In this document: in pieces, positions 1-8,303 of the stretch | How the letters are laid out: the number at the start of each line of letters is the position of its first letter | Position numbering within the stretch: position 1 is the stretch's first letter | DNA from: Altibacter lentus | GTDB lineage: Bacteria; Bacteroidota; Bacteroidia; Flavobacteriales; Flavobacteriaceae | DNA: 64,000 nucleotides | Direction: 5' to 3' | Assembly: GCF_000746845.1 (NCBI RefSeq) | Contig: NZ_KN050846.1 | Span: 689,394-753,393 of the forward strand | Translations under genes and position numbers: made by a program | The notes under the pieces: generated by a model | What the model was told of the DNA's origin: nothing | What the model saw: the letters and a program-made list of their open reading frames with translations, nothing else | The model's database searches: none

Positions 1-2484
1 GACCCAAAGAACCCTTCAACACTGTATGCCTCCATGTGGCAATTTCGAAGAACAGGCTGGGGATTCAATTCCGGGGGAGAAAACAGTGCCTTATATAAAT
101 CAACCGATGCAGGAAAGACCTGGAACAAGATACACAACGGGTTCCCAAAGGGGAAATTGGGTCGCATTGCGATCGCTGTAGCGCCCAGTAATCCAGCCAT
201 TCTCTATTCTGTGCTTGAAACAGAAGACCCAAAGAAGAATGGATTATGGCGTTCTTCCAATGCAGGTGAGAGCTGGGAACATTTGAACAATGATTTTGGG
301 CTCGTCGTTCGTCCGTTCTACTTCAGCCGCATCACCGTCGATCCTAAGGATCCGGATGTAGTTGTAAAGGGAGGATTGACAGGTTCCATTAGTCGCGACG
401 GAGGAAAGACATTCAAAAATCTCGGGAATATGCACAGTGACATTCACGATATCGTTTTCGACATCAACAACAGCGATATTATCTATGCCGGTACAGACGG
501 AGGCGTCTACCGCTCGTGGAACGGAGGTACAACTTTTGAAATTGTCGAAAACCTTCCGCTTTCTCAATTCTACCACATTAGTGTGGACGATGCAGAACCT
601 TATAACGTTTATGGAGGACTTCAGGACAACGGTTCTTGGTACGGGCCTTCCTCAGCTCCGGGTGGTGTGACCGCCAGAGATTGGAACAGTGTGGGCTATG
701 GTGACGGCTTTCGGGTATTAAAACATCCTACCAAGAATATTATCTATTCTGAAATGCAAGGCGCAGATAATGTCTGGCGATACGACGTTGATAAGAACAG
801 AACAAAGACCATTCAACCCCTTCCGAAGAAAGGTGATGTAAAACTGCGTTTCAACTGGAATGCTCCTATGGCTGTGAGTGCTCATGTCCCCGATCGTTTT
901 TATATGGGAAGTCAGTTCGTTCATAAATCGGACGACATGGGGGACACGTGGACGATCATCTCTCCCGACCTTACCACCAACGATCCTAAGAAACAGGATC
1001 AGGCGAAATCCGGTGGACTTTCAGTAGATAACAGCGGCGCAGAGAATCACACGACCATCTTTACCATTGCAGAATCTCCCCTGGATCAAAACATCCTATG
1101 GGTTGGCACGGACGACGGCAATGTACAGGTCACCACCGATGGCGGAAAGAACTGGAGCAATGTCACTCCTAATCTTATTGGTATCCCTGCAAACACCTGG
1201 GTGTATCATATTGAAGCAAGTGTTCATGGAAAAGGGACCGCCTATGCCGTATTCGATGGCCATACCAGCGGCGACATGAAACCATACGCACTAAAGACAA
1301 CAGACTATGGAAAAACTTGGAAATCGATCATTAGTGATGATATTCAAGAGAATGCCTTTGTAAGAAACATTCAAGAAGATTATAAAAACGAGGATTTGCT
1401 TTTCTTAGGCACTGAAATGGGTCTGTATGTTACTATAGACGGAGGCGCCAATTGGTCGCATTTTACAAATAACATGCCTCCCGTTGCGGTTCACTTTATC
1501 GATCTTCAAAAACAAACCAACGATCTGGTTATGGGAACGCATGGTCGTGGGGTGATCATTATTGACGATATCAGTCCGTTGCGAGAACTGGATCAAACAG
1601 TTTTAGCAAAAGATGTTCATTTCTTTAAAACGGAACCCTTCACTATGACAGAAGGAAGCGGATTCTCAGGAAGTTTTGGTGCCGAAACACAATTTGTTGG
1701 TGCCAACAAAAGCAACGCTGCGCGCATTGTATACTACCTTCAGAAACGACATACCTTCGGAAAAATGACCATGGAAATTCAGGATATGGAAGGAAACACC
1801 CTTACAACACTTTCTCCTGGAAAATCTAAAGGGATCAATGTAGTAAACTGGGGCTTTAATACAGTAGCACCCAAAATGGCCGAAGGTAAAACGCTTTCAT
1901 TTGGCGGGTTTACAGCACCAAGAGTTCCCGCCGGAACATATAAGGTTGTTCTTACCAAAGGCAAGGACACCTATACACACACCATTGATGTAGTTTATGA
2001 TGAAGATTCGCTAGGTACGCTGGCAGAGCGTAAAGAGCAAGAGGAGCTTACCAATACGCTGTATACTATGGTGGAAGACCTTGCGTATATGGTGCATGAG
2101 ATCACGGCAACACAAGAAAAAGCACAAGATGTCATTGCCAATCATCCAAAAGGAAAAAAAGACGCCCAAAAACTCTACGATGCGCTGGAATCCCTTCGGA
2201 AAGACCTTGTGATCACCACCGGAGACAACTATGTGGCATCTGCCGAGCCTGAACTTAGAGAGCGCATGGGCGCTTTATATAGCAATGTAGCCACCAGTTA
2301 CGATCGTGTTTCAGGAGCTTTAAAGCAGAATTTCGAACTTATTTCCGAAGATTTTGAAGCAGCAAAGCAACGGTATGAGAATATCATGAAAAAGGAAGGT
2401 GAAAAGTTTATGAACTTTTTAGAAAAGAATGATATGACAAAACCTAGCATTCAACCAAAGGAGGAGTTCTTGAGCAAGGCTTAA
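1..2484 (+). CDS. BNR/sortilin-type beta-propeller repeat protein (5' end outside window)
   Basis: The reading frame is open from base 1 and ends at TAA 2482-2484, so the N-terminus lies outside the window; 827 residues are visible. At least eight Asp-box (BNR) repeats can be read, for example STDAGKTW, SSNAGESW, SRDGGKTF, TTDGGKNW and TIDGGANW, spread over about the first 510 residues. Such repeats form the blades of a beta-propeller like that of sortilin/VPS10 proteins. A beta-rich segment follows (AGTYKVVLTKGKDTY, about 655-670), and then a helical, charged C-terminus. Bacteroidota members are often labelled glycosyl hydrolase, but I see no catalytic signature that supports this. The visible C-terminus does not look like a T9SS sorting domain. 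The family is usually exported, but the signal peptide would be upstream of the window. Confidence 0.85.
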   Translation, partial: DPKNPSTLYASMWQFRRTGWGFNSGGENSALYKSTDAGKTWNKIHNGFPKGKLGRIAIAVAPSNPAILYSVLETEDPKKNGLWRSSNAGESWEHLNNDFGLVVRPFYFSRITVDPKDPDVVVKGGLTGSISRDGGKTFKNLGNMHSDIHDIVFDINNSDIIYAGTDGGVYRSWNGGTTFEIVENLPLSQFYHISVDDAEPYNVYGGLQDNGSWYGPSSAPGGVTARDWNSVGYGDGFRVLKHPTKNIIYSEMQGADNVWRYDVDKNRTKTIQPLPKKGDVKLRFNWNAPMAVSAHVPDRFYMGSQFVHKSDDMGDTWTIISPDLTTNDPKKQDQAKSGGLSVDNSGAENHTTIFTIAESPLDQNILWVGTDDGNVQVTTDGGKNWSNVTPNLIGIPANTWVYHIEASVHGKGTAYAVFDGHTSGDMKPYALKTTDYGKTWKSIISDDIQENAFVRNIQEDYKNEDLLFLGTEMGLYVTIDGGANWSHFTNNMPPVAVHFIDLQKQTNDLVMGTHGRGVIIIDDISPLRELDQTVLAKDVHFFKTEPFTMTEGSGFSGSFGAETQFVGANKSNAARIVYYLQKRHTFGKMTMEIQDMEGNTLTTLSPGKSKGINVVNWGFNTVAPKMAEGKTLSFGGFTAPRVPAGTYKVVLTKGKDTYTHTIDVVYDEDSLGTLAERKEQEELTNTLYTMVEDLAYMVHEITATQEKAQDVIANHPKGKKDAQKLYDALESLRKDLVITTGDNYVASAEPELRERMGALYSNVATSYDRVSGALKQNFELISEDFEAAKQRYENIMKKEGEKFMNFLEKNDMTKPSIQPKEEFLSKA

Positions 2485-2505
2485 TCTTTATCAAATTATA
2501 ATGCA

Positions 2506-2535
2506 AAACCTCACTTTTTAAGTGAGGTTTTTTTT
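2506..2535 (+). terminator. Rho-independent terminator after the BNR gene
   Basis: An 11-bp stem (AAACCTCACTT / AAGTGAGGTTT, 2506-2516 and 2520-2530) with a 3-nt loop is followed by a T run. It begins 21 bp after the BNR stop codon, and its T run overlaps the last codon of the convergent dehydrogenase gene. Confidence 0.9.
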
Positions 2536-3895
2536 ATTCATTGATATAGATCGTTTTTCGGTTAACAAACTCACGAATACCGTGCTGACTGAGTTCCCTG
2601 CCATAACCACTGTCCTTGACTCCACCAAAAGGAAGCCGAGGATCGCTCTTCACCAATTCATTGATGAATACAGCACCCTCTTCAAAGCGGTATGCGATTT
2701 TTTCGGCGGCCTCCACGTTCTTTGTAAAAACAGAAACCCCCAATCCGAATTTTGAGTTATTTGAAAGCTCGATCGCTTCATCGATGGACTTAAATGTGGT
2801 TACTGCCAAAGCAGGCCCAAATGTCTCTTCTTTGAACACTTTCATTTTGGGCGATACTTCAGTAAGGATGGTTGGTTCAAAATATGCCCTTTGCCGTTTC
2901 CCTCCTATTCTAAGTTGGGCGCCCTCTTTTAACGATACATTGACCTGCTCCTCCAGATCCTTTGCAAGGTCCTCTCGGGCCAGTGTTCCTATATATGTCT
3001 TTTCGTCCATAGGATCGCCGCTCTTAAGCTCTCTTACCTTTACAAGTAATTTCTCTACGAACACGTCAGCAATGGAAGCATCAATCAGTAAACGTTTTCC
3101 TGCAATACAGCTTTGACCCGTATTTTGAAAACGCGCTTGAACGCATATATCTAACGTAGCTTCCATATCACAATCTTTTAAAACCACCAGACTGTTGCTC
3201 CCTCCAAGTTCCAGTACCGTCTTTTTAATATTTTTTCCAGCGGTCGCTGCTACTGCTGCTCCCGCCGAAACACTACCCGTAAGCGTCACCGCTTTGATTA
3301 TAGGATTTTCAATGATTTCTTCTATAGCATCACTTCCTGCAAGTAAAGTAGTAAAACAATGACCGGGGTATCCTGCCCGTTTAAATACTTTTTCAATGTT
3401 CAACGCGCTGCCAAATACATTGGAGGCATGTTTCAATACCGCTATATTACCGGCCATAAGTGCAGGAGCCGCAAAACGGAATACTTGCCAGAAGGGGTAG
3501 TTCCAGGGCATGACCGCGAGTATGACACCCATGGGCTCGAATGACACGTAGCTCTTCTTGGCATCGGTTTTAATGACTTCATCCTGAAGATGTTTTTCGG
3601 TATTTTCGGCGTAGTATTCGCAGACCCATGCACATTTTTCAACCTCAGCAGCGGACTGGGAAATAGGTTTTCCAATTTCCTGCGTTATTGTTTCTGCATA
3701 CTCTTTAGTATTCTTTTTAAGTTCGGTCGCGGCGGCGAGTAGTAACTTTTTCCGTTCGGCAAAAGATGTTTCCCGCCAAGAAAGGAACCTGTCGCTGGCC
3801 TTTTCCAAAATTTCGGAGATTTCAGTTTTGGTATGCGTTTTATAGGATTCTAATTCCTTTCCGGAATACGGATTAACAGAAGTAACTGTGGCCAT
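2534..3895 (-). CDS. NAD(P)-dependent succinate-semialdehyde-type aldehyde dehydrogenase
   Basis: A 453-residue aldehyde dehydrogenase superfamily enzyme that oxidises an aldehyde to the acid with NAD(P)+, cytosolic. Hallmarks are PWNYPFWQ (oxyanion Asn), the LTGSVSAG cofactor loop, LELGGSNS (general base Glu) and NTGQSCIAGKR (catalytic Cys), in family order. The compact length and the Q-S-C-I-A-G-K sequence fit the Sad/YneI group of succinate semialdehyde dehydrogenases better than the roughly 480-residue GabD group. Substrate assignment is by family resemblance only. Start: the ATG at 3893-3895 (MATVTSVNPYSGKEL) matches the family N-terminus; an upstream in-frame ATG would add 42 residues rich in hydrophobics and is rejected. 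The gene stands alone and converges on the BNR gene. Confidence 0.93.
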   Translation of the reverse strand: MATVTSVNPYSGKELESYKTHTKTEISEILEKASDRFLSWRETSFAERKKLLLAAATELKKNTKEYAETITQEIGKPISQSAAEVEKCAWVCEYYAENTEKHLQDEVIKTDAKKSYVSFEPMGVILAVMPWNYPFWQVFRFAAPALMAGNIAVLKHASNVFGSALNIEKVFKRAGYPGHCFTTLLAGSDAIEEIIENPIIKAVTLTGSVSAGAAVAATAGKNIKKTVLELGGSNSLVVLKDCDMEATLDICVQARFQNTGQSCIAGKRLLIDASIADVFVEKLLVKVRELKSGDPMDEKTYIGTLAREDLAKDLEEQVNVSLKEGAQLRIGGKRQRAYFEPTILTEVSPKMKVFKEETFGPALAVTTFKSIDEAIELSNNSKFGLGVSVFTKNVEAAEKIAYRFEEGAVFINELVKSDPRLPFGGVKDSGYGRELSQHGIREFVNRKTIYINE

Positions 3896-4049
3896 GTTTT
3901 TTGTTTTAAAGTTATATAAACCCTTGTACAACGGGCATCTGATTAAGATTACTTTAACTTGAAAATTGTTGAAAACCACGTTTATAACTATGGCTTTTTT
4001 CAGAAAATAGCTACAAAACAATCCTTATTTTTAGTAAAACCCAATTTCT

Positions 4050-4457
4050 ATGGAACCTCGCGATGCCGCCTTGCTGCAATTACGCCCTATTATCAAATCT
4101 GCTCAAGTCTTACCCGGAATGTCCACCGACGAATATTTTCAAAACAACACCTTGCGACCTGTAGCCAAACTACAGAACGATCTGTTGGTGGCTGTTTTTA
4201 AGAATTATGTGCAGAAGCATAAAAGGGTCTTTTACGACCTTTCTATTGAAAAAAGACTGGATTATATTGAGAATGCCATTCACAAGGACATGAAATTCAG
4301 AAATTCCTTAAAAGGGATCATCATTGGACAATTCACACTAGCTGAATACGAAAGTTATATCCGGAATTCTTCAGCCTTGAACAAACGCATGATGAATATC
4401 GTAAAAGAACGATTAAAAAGTAATATTCAGTTGTTAGAATACGAGTACGCGCATTAA
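4050..4457 (+). CDS. Conserved flavobacterial protein of unknown function
   Basis: A 135-residue soluble, helix-rich, basic protein without signal peptide or membrane segment. I recognise it as a widely conserved Flavobacteriaceae family containing GMSTDEYFQN near the N-terminus and a central FRNSLKGIIIGQFT. From memory, databases sometimes label this family glyoxalase, but no glyoxalase metal-ligand pattern is visible, so I do not use that name. It overlaps the 3' end of the convergent DUF3307 gene by 24 bp (4434-4457). Function unknown. Confidence 0.85.
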   Translation: MEPRDAALLQLRPIIKSAQVLPGMSTDEYFQNNTLRPVAKLQNDLLVAVFKNYVQKHKRVFYDLSIEKRLDYIENAIHKDMKFRNSLKGIIIGQFTLAEYESYIRNSSALNKRMMNIVKERLKSNIQLLEYEYAH

Positions 4458-5165
4458 GAACCCGATAATAATCGTTAGAGCGAAGCTCATGAGCGTGCCT
4501 ATAAGCACGTATTCGGTTTGTTTTCGTGCGCCGCTCTTGTTCTTATCACTGAATCTTAGAATGGATTTTGCTGCTATCAAAAATCCGATAGCCGAAAAAT
4601 TATCGCTCAGAATAAAAGTGAGCACAAGAATTCTTTCAAAAATTCCAATGTACCTCCCCGCTTTCTCCAGGCTGGTACGCTCTCCCTCTTTTGCGATCTC
4701 TTCCTGCCAGCGTTGCGTTGCTTTACCAATAAGAAACCCAACGGGATAGATCACAATTAGATAGCCGATAAGCACTACCAATACATTGGTTGAAGTAAAA
4801 AAGGTGTCTATAAACGGTAACACTTTCGAAAAGGAAGCCGTGAGCCACAGCCAAATAAGAAGCAATACAAAGAGATGTAACAGTTGGTCTATTATAAAAT
4901 ATGAAAGCGAATCTTCTCCTTGGTGCAGCTTCCAAAGATCTATAAAGAAATGAGTCACGCTAATAATGAGGGCTACATACCACAAGGACCAATCTTGTAA
5001 TAAAAGATACGTGATCCCCCCGGCCAAGAAGGCATGCAGATACAGAAAGGGTGCTTTTGCTTTTTTAAGGCGCTTTTGTTCTATCAATGTCCCCGACTGC
5101 AGTACGAAATCGGTGATCACATGGGCTAGTAATAGTTGCAGGGCAAGGATAAGTTGAGGGTTCAT
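4434..5165 (-). CDS. DUF3307 polytopic membrane protein
   Basis: A 243-residue integral membrane protein with about seven hydrophobic segments (roughly residues 4-24, 38-56, 60-80, 88-110, 122-146, 172-195 and 213-242). It matches the DUF3307 family. Conserved-looking His/Asp pairs lie in or next to the membrane helices: LLAHVITDF, VTHFFIDLW and IDQLLHL. This pattern could bind a metal, so an intramembrane enzyme is possible, but that is inference. Its ATG overlaps the stop of the upstream SatD-like gene (shared ATGA, 5162-5165), which indicates translational coupling and a joint role. Confidence 0.9.
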   Translation of the reverse strand: MNPQLILALQLLLAHVITDFVLQSGTLIEQKRLKKAKAPFLYLHAFLAGGITYLLLQDWSLWYVALIISVTHFFIDLWKLHQGEDSLSYFIIDQLLHLFVLLLIWLWLTASFSKVLPFIDTFFTSTNVLVVLIGYLIVIYPVGFLIGKATQRWQEEIAKEGERTSLEKAGRYIGIFERILVLTFILSDNFSAIGFLIAAKSILRFSDKNKSGARKQTEYVLIGTLMSFALTIIIGFLMRVLVF

Positions 5166-5830
5166 GAAAAGTACTTTTTAGTAATCTGTTGATACCTTTG
5201 TAAAAGCAATTGGATCTCTTCCCAACCCGCAGCTTTTTTGCGTAAATGGATGGCAGCTTGGCTTCTATCAAGTTCATTTGCGATCTGTTGTTCTGTAAGA
5301 CCTTTCAGCAAATAAAACACCACCTCTGCCGATGCTGTAGACCAGCGGTTTGTAATGGAGTCCAACAACTTCAAACTTACCTTGAACTCATCATTGATCT
5401 CCGGATACGCCGTGGTCAATGCCATTTTCACTCCTTCAGCCTTCATTGCATCGAGGGTTCTTCCCGAGTACTGGAATGCCGGTCCATTACTTTCGGCTAA
5501 AGAACCTTTTTGATACTCGGCCTCCCCTATACCTATGGCAATGCGAAGATCGGCCACAGGTGTTTTGGCTTTGGTCGAATGTTTTTCCGCAGTGTACATA
5601 TTCACTGCCGCTTTAAGTTGTAGCGCTACGGTCAATGCCAGTTCCGGCTGTTCTGTGACCCCTTGAAAACTGTCCCCGCGGTATATTGAGAAGGATATTC
5701 CGGATTTTGGATACTGTGTTTCCAAGGATGAGAAAACTGTTTTGATAGCAGCGATTACTTCCAGAAGTACCCCTTTGGGATATTTTGAAGAATTGATAAG
5801 ATCTCCGCTAAGTATGGCTACTTCCTTCAT
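5162..5830 (-). CDS. SatD-family protein: cyclase-like domain plus HTH
   Basis: A 222-residue cytosolic protein of the SatD family. The N-terminal 140 residues read like a class III nucleotide cyclase fold: VAILSGDLINSS (Asp10), SIYRGDSFQG (Asp53), LRIAIGIGEA (about 95-104) and AFQYSGRTLD (about 118-127) fall at the places of the two metal-binding Asp motifs, the R-x-G-x-x-x-G strand and the following helix. The C-terminus carries a helix-turn-helix (LTEQQIANELDRSQAAIH, about 178-195). Start: the ATG at 5828-5830 matches the conserved N-terminus; a start 12 codons upstream is rejected. It is cotranscribed with, and overlaps, the DUF3307 gene. Catalytic activity is unproven; it may be a degenerate sensor or a regulator. 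Confidence 0.85.
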   Translation of the reverse strand: MKEVAILSGDLINSSKYPKGVLLEVIAAIKTVFSSLETQYPKSGISFSIYRGDSFQGVTEQPELALTVALQLKAAVNMYTAEKHSTKAKTPVADLRIAIGIGEAEYQKGSLAESNGPAFQYSGRTLDAMKAEGVKMALTTAYPEINDEFKVSLKLLDSITNRWSTASAEVVFYLLKGLTEQQIANELDRSQAAIHLRKKAAGWEEIQLLLQRYQQITKKYFS

Positions 5831-5872
5831 AGAAAAAGGCGTTACACTTATATTTAATAATAACAAGCATTA

Positions 5873-5914
5873 AAGCTTATAATTAGCAATAATAAGCAAA
5901 TAAGCTTATAATTA
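5873..5914. repeat. ATAAGC half-site cluster upstream of the SatD gene
   Basis: The 13-mer AAGCTTATAATTA occurs twice (5873-5885 and 5902-5914, 29 bp apart). The core ATAAGC is present four times: as GCTTAT at 5875-5880 and 5904-5909, and as ATAAGC at 5892-5897 and 5900-5905. The last two copies form the palindrome ATAAGCTTAT. The cluster lies 43-84 bp upstream of the SatD-like start codon, where an autoregulatory operator for its HTH domain could sit. Confidence 0.55.
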
Positions 5915-5939
5915 CAAGTAATTTCTGCTTTATTTCAAT

Positions 5940-6617
5940 TTATAGTAATGAAACCCCATTAAGATCGGTCGTTAATACATCGCTCATATAATTGAAATAG
6001 GGTCGTAAAAGGCCGTATTGATAAAGCAGGTTCTCTTTAAAATTAGGGTCAACCACCTCCTCGTCAGAAAACGAATGAGTGACAAAATAACTCTTCAAGC
6101 GGATGAGATCGATATTGGGATCCTCTTTGCTGAAACCTTTGGGAGCAGTCTTTACGGCATATTCCTGATTAAAACCTCCAAAAGCTTTTTTGAAGTCCTT
6201 TTGCTGAAGGATCTTCCGTATTTCTGAAGCGTCCATTTCAAATTCTTTCCGAATTCGCAATAAGTCGCCCGTATTTGGATCAAAAAAACCTCCCGCCATT
6301 AAAGAATTTCCGGGCTCCAACCGCAAATAATACCCTCCGCGCCTGTGATCTCCTGCCCTACTAAAGCTTACACTACGGTGTACATTGTAAGGAGTTTTGT
6401 CATTACTGAAACGAATATCGCGATTGATACGAAAAATTTTCATTTTTGCGATCTCATCGTTCTTGCTCAACCCTTCCGCCACCGAGCCGTAGAACTTTTT
6501 TAAGGCTTGCTCATTTCGCTGATATTCCTTCTTGTGCTCCTGCATCCAATCCCGATGATTGTTTTCTTTCAATTCAGCGAGAAAAGTAAAGGCTTCTTTG
6601 GGTACTGTTGGGTTCAT
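5940..6617 (-). CDS. DUF2461 domain protein
   Basis: A 225-residue soluble protein of the DUF2461 (TIGR02453) family, near the usual length of about 220. Family signatures are FLAELKENNHRDWMQEHK at the N-terminus, FRINRDIRFSNDKTPYN (about 83-99) and the glycine-rich GGYYLRLEPG, followed by GGFFDPNTGDL. The function of this family is unknown to me. It is transcribed leftward, upstream of the SatD/DUF3307 pair, but separated from it by 109 bp that hold the ATAAGC repeats, so it is probably not in the same operon. Confidence 0.93.
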   Translation of the reverse strand: MNPTVPKEAFTFLAELKENNHRDWMQEHKKEYQRNEQALKKFYGSVAEGLSKNDEIAKMKIFRINRDIRFSNDKTPYNVHRSVSFSRAGDHRRGGYYLRLEPGNSLMAGGFFDPNTGDLLRIRKEFEMDASEIRKILQQKDFKKAFGGFNQEYAVKTAPKGFSKEDPNIDLIRLKSYFVTHSFSDEEVVDPNFKENLLYQYGLLRPYFNYMSDVLTTDLNGVSLL

Positions 6618-6691
6618 CTATTATATTTTGAAACATAAAGATAAATTAAAATATGTACTTTTATGAGATACAACTCTTAAACCAATTGATT

Positions 6692-7123
6692 ATGACTACT
6701 CCAACCAAACCCAACACAGGCTTTTGGATCATTGCGATCATCGCACTTATTTGGAACTGTATGGGTATTTTCCAATTCCTTTCTATGACCACGATGAAAG
6801 AAGAAATACAGCAGGCAATGACTGTAGAACAAATTGCACTCGTAGACAGTCTGCCTTCATGGTATATCGCAGTATTTGCTGCAGCTGTATTTGGGGGACT
6901 CCTAGGCAGTCTGTTCCTTTTACTCCGCAAGCGATGGGCCATCCCATTGTTCCTTATCTCCTTGATCGCAGTGCTGGTTCAAATGTTGTACTGGCTTTTG
7001 GCAACTGCCGCCATGGATGTTTATGGCCCTCAAGCTATAGCCATGCCGCTCTTTGTAATAATAGTTGCTATCTTTTTGTATTATTACAGCAAAGGAGCAG
7101 CACAAAAAGGGTGGCTGCGATAA
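6692..7123 (+). CDS. Four-helix integral membrane protein, unknown function
   Basis: A 143-residue protein with four predicted membrane helices (about residues 9-28, 53-76, 81-102 and 109-131), with charged tails at both ends. It resembles small uncharacterised inner membrane proteins common in Flavobacteriaceae, sometimes labelled sugar transporter without evidence. Start: the ATG at 6692 (MTTPTKPNTGFWII) places the first helix right after a short polar leader; an upstream in-frame ATG at 6653 would add 13 unlikely residues. The gene is monocistronic, with a terminator just downstream. Confidence 0.8.
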   Translation: MTTPTKPNTGFWIIAIIALIWNCMGIFQFLSMTTMKEEIQQAMTVEQIALVDSLPSWYIAVFAAAVFGGLLGSLFLLLRKRWAIPLFLISLIAVLVQMLYWLLATAAMDVYGPQAIAMPLFVIIVAIFLYYYSKGAAQKGWLR

Positions 7124-7140
7124 GCTCTTCGACCCAATAT

Positions 7141-7174
7141 AAAAAAAGGCTGAAACGTGTTCAGCCTTTTTTTT
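7141..7174. terminator. Bidirectional terminator between the membrane protein gene and corA
   Basis: GGCTGAA (7148-7154) pairs with TTCAGCC (7160-7166) across a 5-nt loop. The stem is flanked by A7 and T8 runs that extend it, so it can serve both convergent transcripts. Confidence 0.88.
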
Positions 7175-8261
7175 ATAACCATTTCTTTCGTTTAAAATAA
7201 TAAAGCATCCCAATAAACACTAGGATCATTGCTGCCCACAGATAATAATATCCGTATTTAAAATGAAGCTCGGGCATGTGCTCAAAATTCATACCGTAGA
7301 TACCAGCCATAAATGTTAGCGGAATAAATATAGAAGCCATGATAGTTAAGACCTTCATTACTTCGTTCATTTTATTGCTAATGGTCGTCATGTACATATC
7401 CATGAGGCCCCAGATCATTTCACGGTAGATGTCCACGCTTTCACTTACTTGTATAATATGATCGTAGAGATCGCGAATGTAGTTTTGTGTGCGGTCCTCG
7501 ATCAAATGAGTATCTGTCTTTTCCAACCGGTTGATGACCTCCCGTAGCGGTACCACAGCCCTCCGAATACGCAGTATTTCCTTCTTAAGGTCTTGGATGT
7601 CCTGAGTAATATCATCTTCTATTTTCGCCTCGAACAACAGGTCTTCCAGTTCTTCAATCTTCCCGCTTAGATATTCTATAACACTAAAGTAATTATCTAC
7701 CACGGCATCTAACAATGCGAACATCAAATAATCGGCTCCCGCATTGCGAATACGGCCCTTGCCATTCTCCAGTCGATCACGTACGCCATCAAAGACATCT
7801 CCATCGGCCTCTTGGAAGGTCACCACATAATCTCTTCCCACCACCATGCTCACGTGTTCGTTCACAAATTCTCCATCATCGGTATAATGGAGCATTTTGA
7901 ACACAATAAATAAATAATCTTCATATTCGTCGATCTTGGGCCGTTGATTGGTGGTAACGATATCCTCTTGTATAAGCGGATGCAGATTGTAATAGTTCCC
8001 CAGGCGTTCGATCTCTTCAGTATTGTTTAACCCATTAACATTAATCCATGTAACGTGATTGGTACCTTTGAATTTAAATGCGATCTCTACGTCGGAAGTG
8101 TCGATCCTGTCGTAATGGTCCCTCGAATAATCAATGATCTCTAACTTGGTGACCAAGGCTCGCTTCTTCCCTGTATAAGTGACCGTTCCGGGAACTGAAT
8201 TCTGTACTTTCCTCGGCTTTACTTTTGGGATTCTGATCTTGCGTTTTCGCTTTGCAGCCAT
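7173..8261 (-). CDS. corA: CorA-family magnesium/cobalt channel
   Basis: A 362-residue divalent cation channel of the inner membrane. A cytosolic alpha/beta domain and long helices (about 1-300) precede two C-terminal membrane helices. The first helix ends in the signature YGMNF, the selectivity-filter motif of CorA channels, and the second is followed by a basic tail (YFKRKKWL), as is typical. Length fits the family (roughly 315-370). Known CorA channels are pentamers gated by cytosolic Mg2+. It is transcribed in the same direction as the his operon and starts 42 bp after hisIE, with its own -7 box in the gap. Confidence 0.95.
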   Translation of the reverse strand: MAAKRKRKIRIPKVKPRKVQNSVPGTVTYTGKKRALVTKLEIIDYSRDHYDRIDTSDVEIAFKFKGTNHVTWINVNGLNNTEEIERLGNYYNLHPLIQEDIVTTNQRPKIDEYEDYLFIVFKMLHYTDDGEFVNEHVSMVVGRDYVVTFQEADGDVFDGVRDRLENGKGRIRNAGADYLMFALLDAVVDNYFSVIEYLSGKIEELEDLLFEAKIEDDITQDIQDLKKEILRIRRAVVPLREVINRLEKTDTHLIEDRTQNYIRDLYDHIIQVSESVDIYREMIWGLMDMYMTTISNKMNEVMKVLTIMASIFIPLTFMAGIYGMNFEHMPELHFKYGYYYLWAAMILVFIGMLYYFKRKKWL

Positions 8262-8294
8262 ATTTTATATTTTATCTTTTTAAAGATAGGAAAA

Positions 8295-8302
8295 CAAATG
8301 TA
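8295..8302 (-). promoter_or_regulatory. Candidate corA -7 box (TACATTTG)
   Basis: A perfect Bacteroidota TAnnTTTG element on the minus strand, 33 bp upstream of the corA ATG and inside the hisIE-corA gap. No TTG was found at the usual -33 spacing. A TATCTTT/AAAGATA inverted repeat (8273-8288) lies between the box and the start codon. Confidence 0.5.
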
Positions 8303-8303
8303 T

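Noticed and set aside
6724..7200. 158-codon plus-strand ORF overlapping the four-helix membrane protein
   Set aside because: Alternative frame of the real gene; it lacks hydrophobic segments and runs through the terminator.
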